Made by a program: the position numbers and the translations under genes. Below, piece after piece: positions 33,322-41,213 of a stretch of DNA of 61,872 bases (positions within the stretch are counted from its first letter, which is position 1; every line of letters starts with the position of its first letter). The notes below the pieces were generated by a model. That model made no database searches and was not told the DNA's origin. It worked only from the letters and a program-made list of their open reading frames with translations. This DNA is from Lampropedia hyalina DSM 16112 (GTDB lineage: Bacteria > Pseudomonadota > Gammaproteobacteria > Burkholderiales > Burkholderiaceae_C), in contig NZ_FQUZ01000021.1 in the NCBI RefSeq assembly GCF_900129055.1, positions 1-61,872 of the forward strand, read 5' to 3'.

Positions 33322-35064
33322 TCAAAGGGCGTATTGCGAACCAGTCGAATATGCCTCGAGTTGCTGGCCGCTCTTGTCCAGCAATGGCTTGGTGCCTTCA
33401 GGCGTACCGTCAGTGACCCAGAGCTTGGCTATGTTGCTGGTTGAACTTCCTTCGTGAATCTGGAATATGGCCCGATTGGAACCAGCTTGCTGCCAGCCAA
33501 TTGAGATGTTTTTAGTAAGAAAAGCATCTACACCTGCGGTGGACAAACGTTTGGTGCCGTTAGCAGTGCCATCGGTACTCCAAAGGTAGTATGGGGCTTG
33601 ACCGCTGGTAACGCCTTCTGCAGTCATGAAAACCAAGCGATCGCTTAAGACAAAGACATTTTGAGGATTAAGACCACTGGGTCCGGGAATGGCATCCTTG
33701 ACGATTTGTGTGCCTGCTTCGGTGCCATCGCTGACCCACCATTCAGAGCCAGTGACACCTCGGTCGTTGACGGTAAATAGCAGCTTTCCATCTAACACAG
33801 CATGGAGGCTGACACGCATGATATCTTTGACTAGCCGAAGGTTTGTGCCATTGGGATTAATCGCATAGAGCTTGGCGGTCTCATTATTGGTGGCTGCTCC
33901 ACTGAAATAAAGTTCACCGTTGAATTCAATCGGGGTATTGTTGAACCATGCTGCATTGAATTCTGTAGTGCCAGCCGCTGTGCCGTCGGAAAACCATTGT
34001 TTCTGGTTGGCGTCCTGTAAGTATATTCGGCTACCTACTACATAGAAAGATCCTGCTGTCTGATTCAAACCCAGATCTGTTACCGTGCCGTTGTTATCTA
34101 TTGCATAAACCTTGTTTTGTGACTTGAAAAACAGTTTGTCTCCAGCAATGGTTAAGTTTTCTGCTCCGTTGAACGCACTGCCATTGAAAAGCACTTTTTG
34201 TGTACCTGTCTCGGAACCATTGCTGACCCATAAGGAGCCACCTGAGCCGTCATTTGCTGTGAAATAAAGCTTGCTGCCCAAGGCCACTAAGTTAGAAGGT
34301 ATGGAGCCCGTACCGACGCCAGCAGTTACAGTTGTGTGGATATCTTTGACCAAACGGGTGATTGTCCCATTAGTGGCACGCAACTCCCAGCCGGTGGCAC
34401 TATTGACATCATCATCCTTGGCTGATATGTAAAGTTCATTATCTACCAGTGCAGATACGCTGTTGGTAGTTGTGTTGTGAACCATTAATGCAGGGTTTAG
34501 CCATTGAGCCTGTGAGCCATCAAGTTTGGCAGTAAGAACATTTAGCCCACTACCTGCTGTAGAGGGGAGTACCGAGACTAGCCTTTGTTGCACCACTGCG
34601 GTGATTTTCTGATTGCATTCTACGACCTGTGATGTATCACTAGTTAAGCTGGCCAGCAAGCTGCCATTGGCTTGTAATGTGCCGGCCAAAGGCTCAGAAA
34701 ACGCGCAATTCACCAGGTAAGGTTGTTCGGTGGTTAGCTTCAGATTACCCAGTGTGATCTGGGTGTTGTTGGCGTTCTCGATGGCAAGGCTGGCACTTGA
34801 CGATGTGAGGTTGGCATTGGCACTGCCGTAGGTGACAGGCAGTGTAATTCCCTCGGGAAGACCTTGTATCTGAAGGGTGAGTGTGCGGCTAACTGGTTCA
34901 GTACTAGAGCCGCCGCCATTGTTGCCTGTATTCCCTCCGGGATTATCGGGCTGTGTTGTGGAACTATCGCTGCTGCCACCACCACCACAGGCAGCAAGCA
35001 TTAGTGCAATGCTCAGGCAAGTTAGTGTTTTTGCACCGGGGAAGGAGAGAGAATGATTTGTCAT
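33322..35064 (-). CDS. ELWxxDGT-repeat surface lipoprotein, candidate Slam cargo
   Basis: A lipoprotein of about 580 residues: signal peptide with lipobox LMLAAC (Cys 26) followed by a Gly/Ser/Asn-rich tether (GGGGSSDSSTTQPDNPGGN). The body carries repeated ELWxxDGTxxGT-like motifs (LWVSNGSETGTQKVL, WFSDGTAAGTTEF, WWVSDGTEAGTQIV, LWSTDGTANGTKRL, LWVTDGTPEGTKPL), which suggest a beta-propeller-like fold. The ATG at 35064 gives a proper signal peptide. Its place directly before the Slam gene (40-base gap) and the poly-Gly tether suggest display on the cell surface. G+C is visibly lower than in neighbouring core genes. Confidence 0.8.
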   Translation of the reverse strand: MTNHSLSFPGAKTLTCLSIALMLAACGGGGSSDSSTTQPDNPGGNTGNNGGGSSTEPVSRTLTLQIQGLPEGITLPVTYGSANANLTSSSASLAIENANNTQITLGNLKLTTEQPYLVNCAFSEPLAGTLQANGSLLASLTSDTSQVVECNQKITAVVQQRLVSVLPSTAGSGLNVLTAKLDGSQAQWLNPALMVHNTTTNSVSALVDNELYISAKDDDVNSATGWELRATNGTITRLVKDIHTTVTAGVGTGSIPSNLVALGSKLYFTANDGSGGSLWVSNGSETGTQKVLFNGSAFNGAENLTIAGDKLFFKSQNKVYAIDNNGTVTDLGLNQTAGSFYVVGSRIYLQDANQKQWFSDGTAAGTTEFNAAWFNNTPIEFNGELYFSGAATNNETAKLYAINPNGTNLRLVKDIMRVSLHAVLDGKLLFTVNDRGVTGSEWWVSDGTEAGTQIVKDAIPGPSGLNPQNVFVLSDRLVFMTAEGVTSGQAPYYLWSTDGTANGTKRLSTAGVDAFLTKNISIGWQQAGSNRAIFQIHEGSSTSNIAKLWVTDGTPEGTKPLLDKSGQQLEAYSTGSQYAL

Positions 35065-35157
35065 GATTGGCAGAAGAGGAAGAATGCTGTGTGGGGTATA
35101 TTTCGGAAATAGCCCCATCCCAAACAGGGAGGGGCTTTGGGATGGTTTATTCAGCGA

Positions 35158-36114
35158 TTACCGTTTGCCGATGATGGCCACGCCGCCAATTCGCTCGGGC
35201 AAACCAATGATGGTACCGGCGACTTCTCGGGCTACATCAGTGCCACTGTTGGTGCCAAAGAAGTTCAGGTAGTATTTGGGATCTACCGTGGTAGTACTGT
35301 TGGCAACAACGATGTTCCACAAGGCGACTTGCGAGGCGTCGCTCGGGTTCTGGGCTCCAGCCGTGACGGAGCCGCCTTCAATACCTGCTGAGCCGACAAT
35401 ACCGTTGGCATCCGCTATCAGGCTGGTACTGTCCAGTGTGCCACTGACATTCAGGCTGCCTTGCGTACCGCCATTCCAAGAGGCGGGCACAAGAATATTG
35501 TCAAGTGTGAACAAGCCAGCCCCAGTCTGAGTGAGCAGATCCACTGTATAGCTGAAATTACCCGTTGGGAAATTGCTGAATGCAATGCCGTTATAGGTAT
35601 AGCTGTCTTCTGGCAAAGCCTGCAATGCGGTCAGTGTGCTACCTTGCCCGACTACAGCCTTCACGAAGTGTTTGCGCTCCTCTTGTTCGTGGTTTGCACC
35701 CTTGGTCAAATTACCGGCAATCGCGGAATATTCCTGGTAGTAGAAACGGTAAACCACATTGCTGCCACGGGTGCCATCGGAGTATTTATAGGTGCCAGCA
35801 TTCCCGAGTTTGATGCCGTTTTCGTCTGTCGAAATCAGCGAATTGGCGGAGCCAGTAAATGCAGTTTCCAGGTTGATGCTGCTGGCGGATGGGGCGGATA
35901 CGCCGGTGGTGGGGTTGGCGACCCCATTGATGGGGCTGTTTGTCGGGCCGTAAACCACTCCTTCGTAAGTGAAGGATCCACGGAATGCCGGAGTGTCACC
36001 GGCGATGTTTTGCGTGCTGTTGAAGTCAATGGTCAGGTTTTGTGCCTGCGCTGCACCGATGGCAGCAAAGGCAGCGATGGTGACCAGGGACAGGCGGCCA
36101 AGTTGAATAGCCAT
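35158..36114 (-). CDS. Hemophilin-like secreted protein, candidate soluble Slam cargo
   Basis: A 318-residue secreted protein with a Sec signal peptide cleaved near AQA-QN (residue 24) and no lipobox. The C-terminal half looks like the eight-strand barrel of Slam cargo (TbpB/hemophilin type): YTYNGIAFSNFPTGNFSYTV, then YYLNFFGTN ... VAREVAGTIIG and a closing GGVAIIGKR. The N-terminal half is Tyr/Asn-rich with His 142 and His 149, possible heme ligands. In Acinetobacter and Haemophilus, hemophilins are heme scavengers exported by a neighbouring Slam and used by a TonB receptor, and here both neighbours are present. A good ribosome-binding site (AAAGGA) precedes the start. The heme ligand is inferred. 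Confidence 0.62.
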   Translation of the reverse strand: MAIQLGRLSLVTIAAFAAIGAAQAQNLTIDFNSTQNIAGDTPAFRGSFTYEGVVYGPTNSPINGVANPTTGVSAPSASSINLETAFTGSANSLISTDENGIKLGNAGTYKYSDGTRGSNVVYRFYYQEYSAIAGNLTKGANHEQEERKHFVKAVVGQGSTLTALQALPEDSYTYNGIAFSNFPTGNFSYTVDLLTQTGAGLFTLDNILVPASWNGGTQGSLNVSGTLDSTSLIADANGIVGSAGIEGGSVTAGAQNPSDASQVALWNIVVANSTTTVDPKYYLNFFGTNSGTDVAREVAGTIIGLPERIGGVAIIGKR

Positions 36115-36153
36115 AAAGATTTTCCTTTGAATGATATATAAAAATGCCAGTGG

Positions 36154-36201
36154 TGTGAAATAATTCCACAGGCGGATATTTGACGTTTTTCAGACGTCAA
36201 A
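36154..36201 (-). promoter_or_regulatory. Two inverted repeats upstream of the hemophilin-like gene
   Basis: TGTGAAAT-A-ATTCCACA (36154-36170) is a 17-bp near-perfect palindrome. TTTGACGT (36179-36186) and ACGTCAAA (36194-36201) form a perfect eight-base stem with a seven-base loop. Both lie 40-87 bases upstream of the start, where an operator or a 5'-UTR structure would be. Neither matches a known box that I can name. Confidence 0.5.
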
Positions 36202-36531
36202 TTCTATGGCTACCCGACATTTGATGAATGTTGAAATGTTGGGTTGCCTTGAGTTTTTATCGTGGTGTGTGGCATTGTTGAAAAATGCTGTTTTTGTATC
36301 TGTTATCAATGGTGTGTAATGTAAGTCAGTTTTTATGTTTTTGATATATTCCATGAAGATTTTGTGGATATTGGATTTTAAAATGGCAATAATCATCCAT
36401 GAGGCTAATTTAATGGCCTCGTGATTTTTTTATGGAGTGCAGCCTTTTTTTTATGAAACTATTTGTCTGGCCTGTTGAGAAAATATACTGTCTTGTGCAA
36501 TGTTGATGCTGCTGAAATTTTTTATTACATG
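36202..36531. other. AT-rich gap between receptor and hemophilin-like genes
   Basis: No gene is seen. The stretch is strongly AT-rich compared with both sides. A weak hairpin GAGGC / GCCTC near 36401-36420 is followed by a T-run on the plus strand, which is not the direction of the flanking genes. The gap may hold the promoter of the hemophilin-Slam genes. Confidence 0.4.
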
Positions 36532-39216
36532 TCAAAATTTCATACTGATGCTGGCAGTGAAGCTGCGTGGTATTCCGTAGTTCCCTGTGCTGGAGTTGGT
36601 GAAATAGGTCTTGTCGAACAAGTTGTTCACATTGACCCCGATGGTGCTGTTCTTGTTGATGCGCCAGCGAGCCATCAGGTTGTAGGTGGCATAACTGCCT
36701 TGCCACCAGTAATAGTCTGTACCATCTTCTTTGACATATCGAATATTGCCTCGTCCGGCGGATTGCCAGTAGGCTCCACCACCTATGGTGAATTGGCGGT
36801 TGTCGCCAAAGTCGTAGCTGCTGAATAGCTTGAAGGAATTTTTTGGAAAGAAGAATTGTGATTCGAAATCTTCGCCCGTTTCGATGCCCCAGAAGTCGCT
36901 GGGCAATTTCTGACGCTGGTGTACATAGCCACCCATGACTTGCCAATTAGGGGTAATTTGGCCAGCGGCATTGAACTCCATTCCATAAACGCGGTATCCG
37001 TCCAGGCCGACATAACCTTGCCAATAGGTACCGGGGTAATTGGGGTTTTCGATGTAGCGGTTGGTTTGGATCGGGTAGTTGTCCTGCGTCATCGTGAAGT
37101 ACGTCGCAGCGATATTGAGGCGGTTGTCGAAGAAGCCACCCTTGATGCCCGCCTCAACGGTGTTGGCTTTCAGAGGATCAAGCCAGTCGCCACTATCGAC
37201 ATCAATGGGAAATGCGTTGTCGAGGGTGTTGGGTTTTTCGATGCGTGCATAGCCGGCATAGACGTTGATGCTGGGAGTCAGTTCATAGACCAGACCGCCA
37301 TAGGGCTGGAAGGTGGAAGGCTGGCTGTAGATTTTTTCACCCTTGCCGTAGCGGGTGCCGAGGATGACTTGCAGGCGTTCAAGCGGGCGCAGACGTACGG
37401 AGCCGTAGATGCCTTTCTGGTCACGTTTGAATTGGTCGATGCGGTAAGGGGTTTCCCATGAAGGCACCAGACCGATTGCAGCCCAGTTGGGAAGATCGAG
37501 TGCGGGCATGGCGATGTCGCCATCATTCCACTGGCTGGGGCGTAGCCATGCTTCGGTTCGCCAATAGGTGCTGTTGGGATCGTCCACCTGCGATTGCTGG
37601 TTGGGGCGGGTGACGTCAGACATGGAGGGATGGTTGTAATTGGTGCGGTCGGACTTGGTCTGGTTGGCACCGATGACGAAGTCGTGCTGGCGGCCCAGCA
37701 GGTCAAACGCACCTTTGAGATATACGTCAAAGGCATTGGTGGTGTTGTCGTAGTGTTCACGGCCCCAGGCGTAGCTCGCTACATCCCACTGTGGCATGTA
37801 GAAGGTGGTGCCCATCACGCCATAAAGGCGGTCGCTTTTGGCGTTGAAGTGGTTGTAGGCACCGACGATTTGCCAGCCGTTGTCGAACATGTGGTCGGCA
37901 TGGACGAAGATGTTGCTGTAGTCGAAGTCGCGGTAGCTCCAACGGGTGGCGTTGTTGTAGCTGCGGCCCAGCTCGGTGTTGGGGCTGTTTCTGTTGGTTG
38001 TGCGTGTGATGCCATGCGGACCGGTACCGTCGAGGCGACGGTTGATTTGGGTGCCGCCCAAGCTCAGGCGGGTTTGCGGCGTGATGTCCAGTTCGGTGAT
38101 CGCATACAGGGTTGTGCCTTTCTGCTTGACGCGGTCGATATAGGCATTGCCGTGGTCGCCGGTAGCAACAATGCGGCCGCGCCAGGTGCCACTGGTGTTG
38201 AGGGGGGTGGAGAAATCGAGTTCGGTTCGTTTGGTACTCCAACTGCCATATTTGAAGTTGGCCAGCAATTGCCGCTCTTGCCGCGGTTTCTTGCGTACGA
38301 AGCTGAGACTGGCAGAAGGATCGCCTTGGCCGGTGGTCAAGCCTGTGGAGCCTCTGATGATGTCTATTCGTTCGTAGAGGAACGAGTCCTGCATGCCGAC
38401 GGCAGTGCGGTTGCTTTGGTTGTTTTGCGCACCGAAGGCGGCTCCATCGGTCATCAGGCCGTCGATTTGGAAGCTGTTGATGGCAAAGCCGCGTGAATAG
38501 TATTCCACCCGCCCCGCACCGGGTACGCCGTTTTCGACCACGGTGACACCGGGTGTGTATTCGAGGACTTCGCTGATGTTGGTGGCATTGAGGTCCTGCA
38601 CCAGTTTTTCGGTGAAGGTGGTGATGGTTTGCGGGGTTTCCTTGACCAGCAAATCCAGCTTGGCGGCACTGCTGCTCTGGCTGACGGTGTACTGGGTGGC
38701 GGATTCCACTGCCTGGGGGGCTTCCAGCGAGGTGATGATGGTCACTTCGGGGAGGGTGTTGGCATTGCTGCTGTGGCCGCTGGTGGGCTGGGCCTGGGAC
38801 GCAGGGCGGGGCCGCAATGTGTATTCGGTCGCACTCTGTGGCTGAACTTCCAGGTTGGTGTGGCGCAGCAATTGTGCGAAGCCTTGCTGCACGGTGTATG
38901 GCCCTTGCAGGCCGTTGCTGTACTGGTCGGCGGTGAGTTCCGGCGCGAAGGAGAGGCTCACCCCGGCTTCTCCGGCAAAGCGCGACAGTACCTGGGTCAG
39001 GCTGCCTGCGGGGATGCTGTAGTGGTTTTGTGGGCTGGTCGCGCTGTGGGTGGCGGTGGCGTGGTTTGGCTGGGTCTGCGCGATACCGGCTGTCGGGTGG
39101 AGTGCGCTGGCTCCCAGTGCGAGCAGGGCCGCACAGGCCAGCAGTGAGCGAGGGAATTTATTTGAATAGTGATGGTAATAGTCATGCAAATGAGATGTTT
39201 TTATTTTGTTGGGCAT
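36532..39216 (-). CDS. FecA/FhuE-like TonB receptor with STN signalling domain (second set)
   Basis: An outer-membrane receptor of about 894 residues. After the signal peptide (SLLACAALLALGASALHPTA) comes the STN domain (YSIPAGSLTQVLSRFAGEAG ... SATEYTLRP). Then a plug (LLVKETPQTITTFTEKLVQD, SEVLEYTPGVTVVENG, YERIDIIRGSTGLTTGQGD) and a barrel ending SFTASISMKF. It resembles FhuE/FpvA-type ferric-siderophore receptors. The ATG at 39216 precedes the signal peptide; upstream in-frame starts are unlikely. It lies between FecIR and the hemophilin/Slam genes, so heme, heme-protein or siderophore are all possible ligands. Confidence 0.88.
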   Translation of the reverse strand: MPNKIKTSHLHDYYHHYSNKFPRSLLACAALLALGASALHPTAGIAQTQPNHATATHSATSPQNHYSIPAGSLTQVLSRFAGEAGVSLSFAPELTADQYSNGLQGPYTVQQGFAQLLRHTNLEVQPQSATEYTLRPRPASQAQPTSGHSSNANTLPEVTIITSLEAPQAVESATQYTVSQSSSAAKLDLLVKETPQTITTFTEKLVQDLNATNISEVLEYTPGVTVVENGVPGAGRVEYYSRGFAINSFQIDGLMTDGAAFGAQNNQSNRTAVGMQDSFLYERIDIIRGSTGLTTGQGDPSASLSFVRKKPRQERQLLANFKYGSWSTKRTELDFSTPLNTSGTWRGRIVATGDHGNAYIDRVKQKGTTLYAITELDITPQTRLSLGGTQINRRLDGTGPHGITRTTNRNSPNTELGRSYNNATRWSYRDFDYSNIFVHADHMFDNGWQIVGAYNHFNAKSDRLYGVMGTTFYMPQWDVASYAWGREHYDNTTNAFDVYLKGAFDLLGRQHDFVIGANQTKSDRTNYNHPSMSDVTRPNQQSQVDDPNSTYWRTEAWLRPSQWNDGDIAMPALDLPNWAAIGLVPSWETPYRIDQFKRDQKGIYGSVRLRPLERLQVILGTRYGKGEKIYSQPSTFQPYGGLVYELTPSINVYAGYARIEKPNTLDNAFPIDVDSGDWLDPLKANTVEAGIKGGFFDNRLNIAATYFTMTQDNYPIQTNRYIENPNYPGTYWQGYVGLDGYRVYGMEFNAAGQITPNWQVMGGYVHQRQKLPSDFWGIETGEDFESQFFFPKNSFKLFSSYDFGDNRQFTIGGGAYWQSAGRGNIRYVKEDGTDYYWWQGSYATYNLMARWRINKNSTIGVNVNNLFDKTYFTNSSTGNYGIPRSFTASISMKF

Positions 39217-39316
39217 GGCAGGTTCTGGTGTGGTCAGGGGTGTGAATGGGGGAAGGGAGTGCCTGAATGGCTTACTTTGGATATGCCGTTTGGGAATGGC
39301 AAAAAGGGCCATGTTT

Positions 39317-39348
39317 GGCGTTTCATTTTTGTAAAAAAATGAAACGCC
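39317..39348 (-). terminator. Long perfect hairpin between fecR and the receptor gene
   Basis: GGCGTTTCATTTTT (39317-39330) pairs with AAAAATGAAACGCC (39335-39348), a 14-base perfect stem with a four-base loop. It lies about 94 bases after the fecR stop and about 100 bases before the receptor start on the minus strand. It probably ends the fecIR transcript, leaving the receptor to its own sigma-dependent promoter, as in classical fec systems. Confidence 0.7.
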
Positions 39349-39441
39349 TTGGTGGCTTGGTGCGAGAGCCGATGCGGTGGATGCAGCCCGCAGGGCACGG
39401 CTTGACCGTGCGGGACTGTTCAGAGAACCTTGAACAGGTTT

Positions 39442-40512
39442 TTACAGGGTATTGGTATTGGCTTCGACGCTGACCCAGTACGGGCGTTTGCGGATGCGTA
39501 TGGGCAGGGTGGCGGCGACGATGTCGAGGATTTTGTCGGTGTCGCGCAGTTGGTATGCACCCGAGAGGCGCAGGTGTGCCACTTCGGGGGCGCAGCGAAG
39601 GTGGCCGGGGCGATGGCGGGCGAGTTCGCGCAGGAAGTCATCCAGTCGCATGTTGTCGGCGTAGAGCACGCCGTGGCTCCAGCCAGTGGCCAGCGGGATG
39701 TTGGCGGGGCTGTGGTGAATGTGGTGTGGGTCGAACCAGGCTTGCTGGCCGGGGTGCAGTTGCAGGGGCGTGTCGTGGCTCTGGCCGGGGTGAATGGCAA
39801 CGCGGTGTTCGAGTACGGCCACCCAGGTGAGCGTGTGGGTCGGTTGCCAGTGAGTGGGGAAGTTTTCGCGTGCCGCTGTGCCGATGCCCGAGGCAGGCAG
39901 GATGCGCACGGCAAACCGGGTGCCCAGTGCCTGTATGCGGCCTTGCGGGGTGTGTACCCAGAAGGGGCGTGGCGGGGAGGCGGTGTCGGGAGCGGTCTGC
40001 ACCAGGATTTCTCCCCGGTAGAGTTGCAGGCGGCGTTCGTCGGGGTGGTAGTGGATGTCCAGTGCGGTGGCGGTGTTGAGCTGGATGCGAGTGCCATCGG
40101 GCAGGGTGATGTCCTGCCGTTCGCCGGTGGCGGTGCGGTAGCCGGCTTGCCAGCTTTGCCAGAGGGCGTGTCGATGGGCCTGCCAGGCCAGTGTGCCCAC
40201 CAGGCCGATTCCTGCGATGGATTTGAGGACGGTGCGGCGCGGCAGGGAGGGCGGGCGTGTGAGTACGGGGACTCCCAGAGTGGGCGGGATGCTGCCGAGT
40301 TTCTGGCTGAGTTGCTGGGCGGTTTCCCAGGCTTGCTGGTGGGAGGGGTGGGCCTTGCACCAGGCATCGAAATCACGCCATTGCCGGGGGCTGGCCTTGC
40401 CGGAGTGCAACAGTGCCAGCCATTGCGCGGCTTCGCGGATGATGCGGGCAGAGTCGCCCTGAACGGCCAGCCGGGTGTGCGGTGGTGGGTCGGGAGAAGC
40501 GGAGGCGGGCAT
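39442..40512 (-). CDS. FecR-family anti-sigma factor / signal transducer (second set)
   Basis: A 356-residue inner-membrane regulator. The N-terminal DUF4880-like part is EAAQWLALLHSGKASPRQW ... HPSHQQAWETA (about 27-66). One membrane helix follows (SIAGIGLVGTLAWQA, about 98-112), then the periplasmic FecR domain (DITLPDGTRIQLNTATALDI, IQALGTRFAVRI). The C-terminal segment LRLSGAYQLRDTDKILDIVA should contact the receptor's STN domain. The start is five bases after the sigma factor stop, indicating one transcript. Confidence 0.88.
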   Translation of the reverse strand: MPASASPDPPPHTRLAVQGDSARIIREAAQWLALLHSGKASPRQWRDFDAWCKAHPSHQQAWETAQQLSQKLGSIPPTLGVPVLTRPPSLPRRTVLKSIAGIGLVGTLAWQAHRHALWQSWQAGYRTATGERQDITLPDGTRIQLNTATALDIHYHPDERRLQLYRGEILVQTAPDTASPPRPFWVHTPQGRIQALGTRFAVRILPASGIGTAARENFPTHWQPTHTLTWVAVLEHRVAIHPGQSHDTPLQLHPGQQAWFDPHHIHHSPANIPLATGWSHGVLYADNMRLDDFLRELARHRPGHLRCAPEVAHLRLSGAYQLRDTDKILDIVAATLPIRIRKRPYWVSVEANTNTL

Positions 40513-40517
40513 GGCGG

Positions 40518-41045
40518 TCAGTGGCCGAGTGCGTCCTGCATCATCAGGGTCAGGCAGACTTCAAAGGCGCGGGCCATGTGGCGTTTGATGGTGCGTTCCG
40601 AGAGTTGCAGCTCCTGGGCAATGTCTGCATAGGCGAGTCCTTCCAATTGCGAGAGCAGGAAGACCTGGCGCACGGTGGGGGAGAGTTCGCCGAGCAGCCG
40701 GTCGAGTTCTTGCAGGGTTTGCCAGACGATCAGCCGTTCTTCCTCGGAGGGCAAGCTGGCGGGGGGCAGGGCTGCCAGGGTGTCCAGCCATGCCTGTTCG
40801 ACGGCCATTTTGCGCCAGTGGTCGTGCAGCAGCCCTTTGGCAATGGTGGTGAGGTAGGCGCGTGGCTGGCGCAGCTCTCCAGGCGGCAGGTGCTTGCCGA
40901 GCAGGCGCACAAAGGTGTCCTGCATCAGGTCGGCGGCGATGTCGGGGTTCTGCACCCGCTGCTGCAACCAGGTCTTGAGCCACGAATGGTTCTGCTGGTA
41001 CAGCATGGCAACTTGTTCGGACGGGGATGATCCTTGCATGGTCAT
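40518..41045 (-). CDS. FecI-like ECF RNA polymerase sigma factor (second set)
   Basis: An ECF sigma factor of about 175 residues. Region 2 is PDIAADLMQDTFVRLLGKHL and PRAYLTTIAKGLLHDHWRKM. Region 4 is LSPTVRQVFLLSQLEGLAYA followed by DIAQELQLSERTIKRHMARA, the HTH. The ATG at 41045 (or 41039) gives the usual FecI length; the frame runs further upstream but shows no conservation. It should transcribe the receptor gene and perhaps the hemophilin-Slam genes when the receptor is occupied. The gene lies downstream of pilS on the same strand. Confidence 0.87.
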   Translation of the reverse strand: MTMQGSSPSEQVAMLYQQNHSWLKTWLQQRVQNPDIAADLMQDTFVRLLGKHLPPGELRQPRAYLTTIAKGLLHDHWRKMAVEQAWLDTLAALPPASLPSEEERLIVWQTLQELDRLLGELSPTVRQVFLLSQLEGLAYADIAQELQLSERTIKRHMARAFEVCLTLMMQDALGH

Positions 41046-41213
41046 GGTTTGACAGGGGCGAAGCCCGACAAAAGATGGAAGATGCCACGAGGCAATGCAC
41101 CTGCACTGTGCGATTGCGGGCAATGGCAGGCTGCGTGCGCCCCAACGCGCTATGGTAAACCCGCAGTGGGGCACATGGGGCATCGTCCACCCCGCTGACA
41201 TGGGATAGCCAGT

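Noticed and set aside
36154-36170. CRP-type site upstream of the hemophilin-like gene
   Set aside because: The half-sites TGTGG and TCACA are separated by seven rather than six bases, so it does not fit the CRP consensus.
36380-36400. Possible Fur box (AATAATCAT core) upstream of the hemophilin-like gene
   Set aside because: Only the centre matches (about 10 of 19 positions), and the stretch is AT-rich, so chance is likely.
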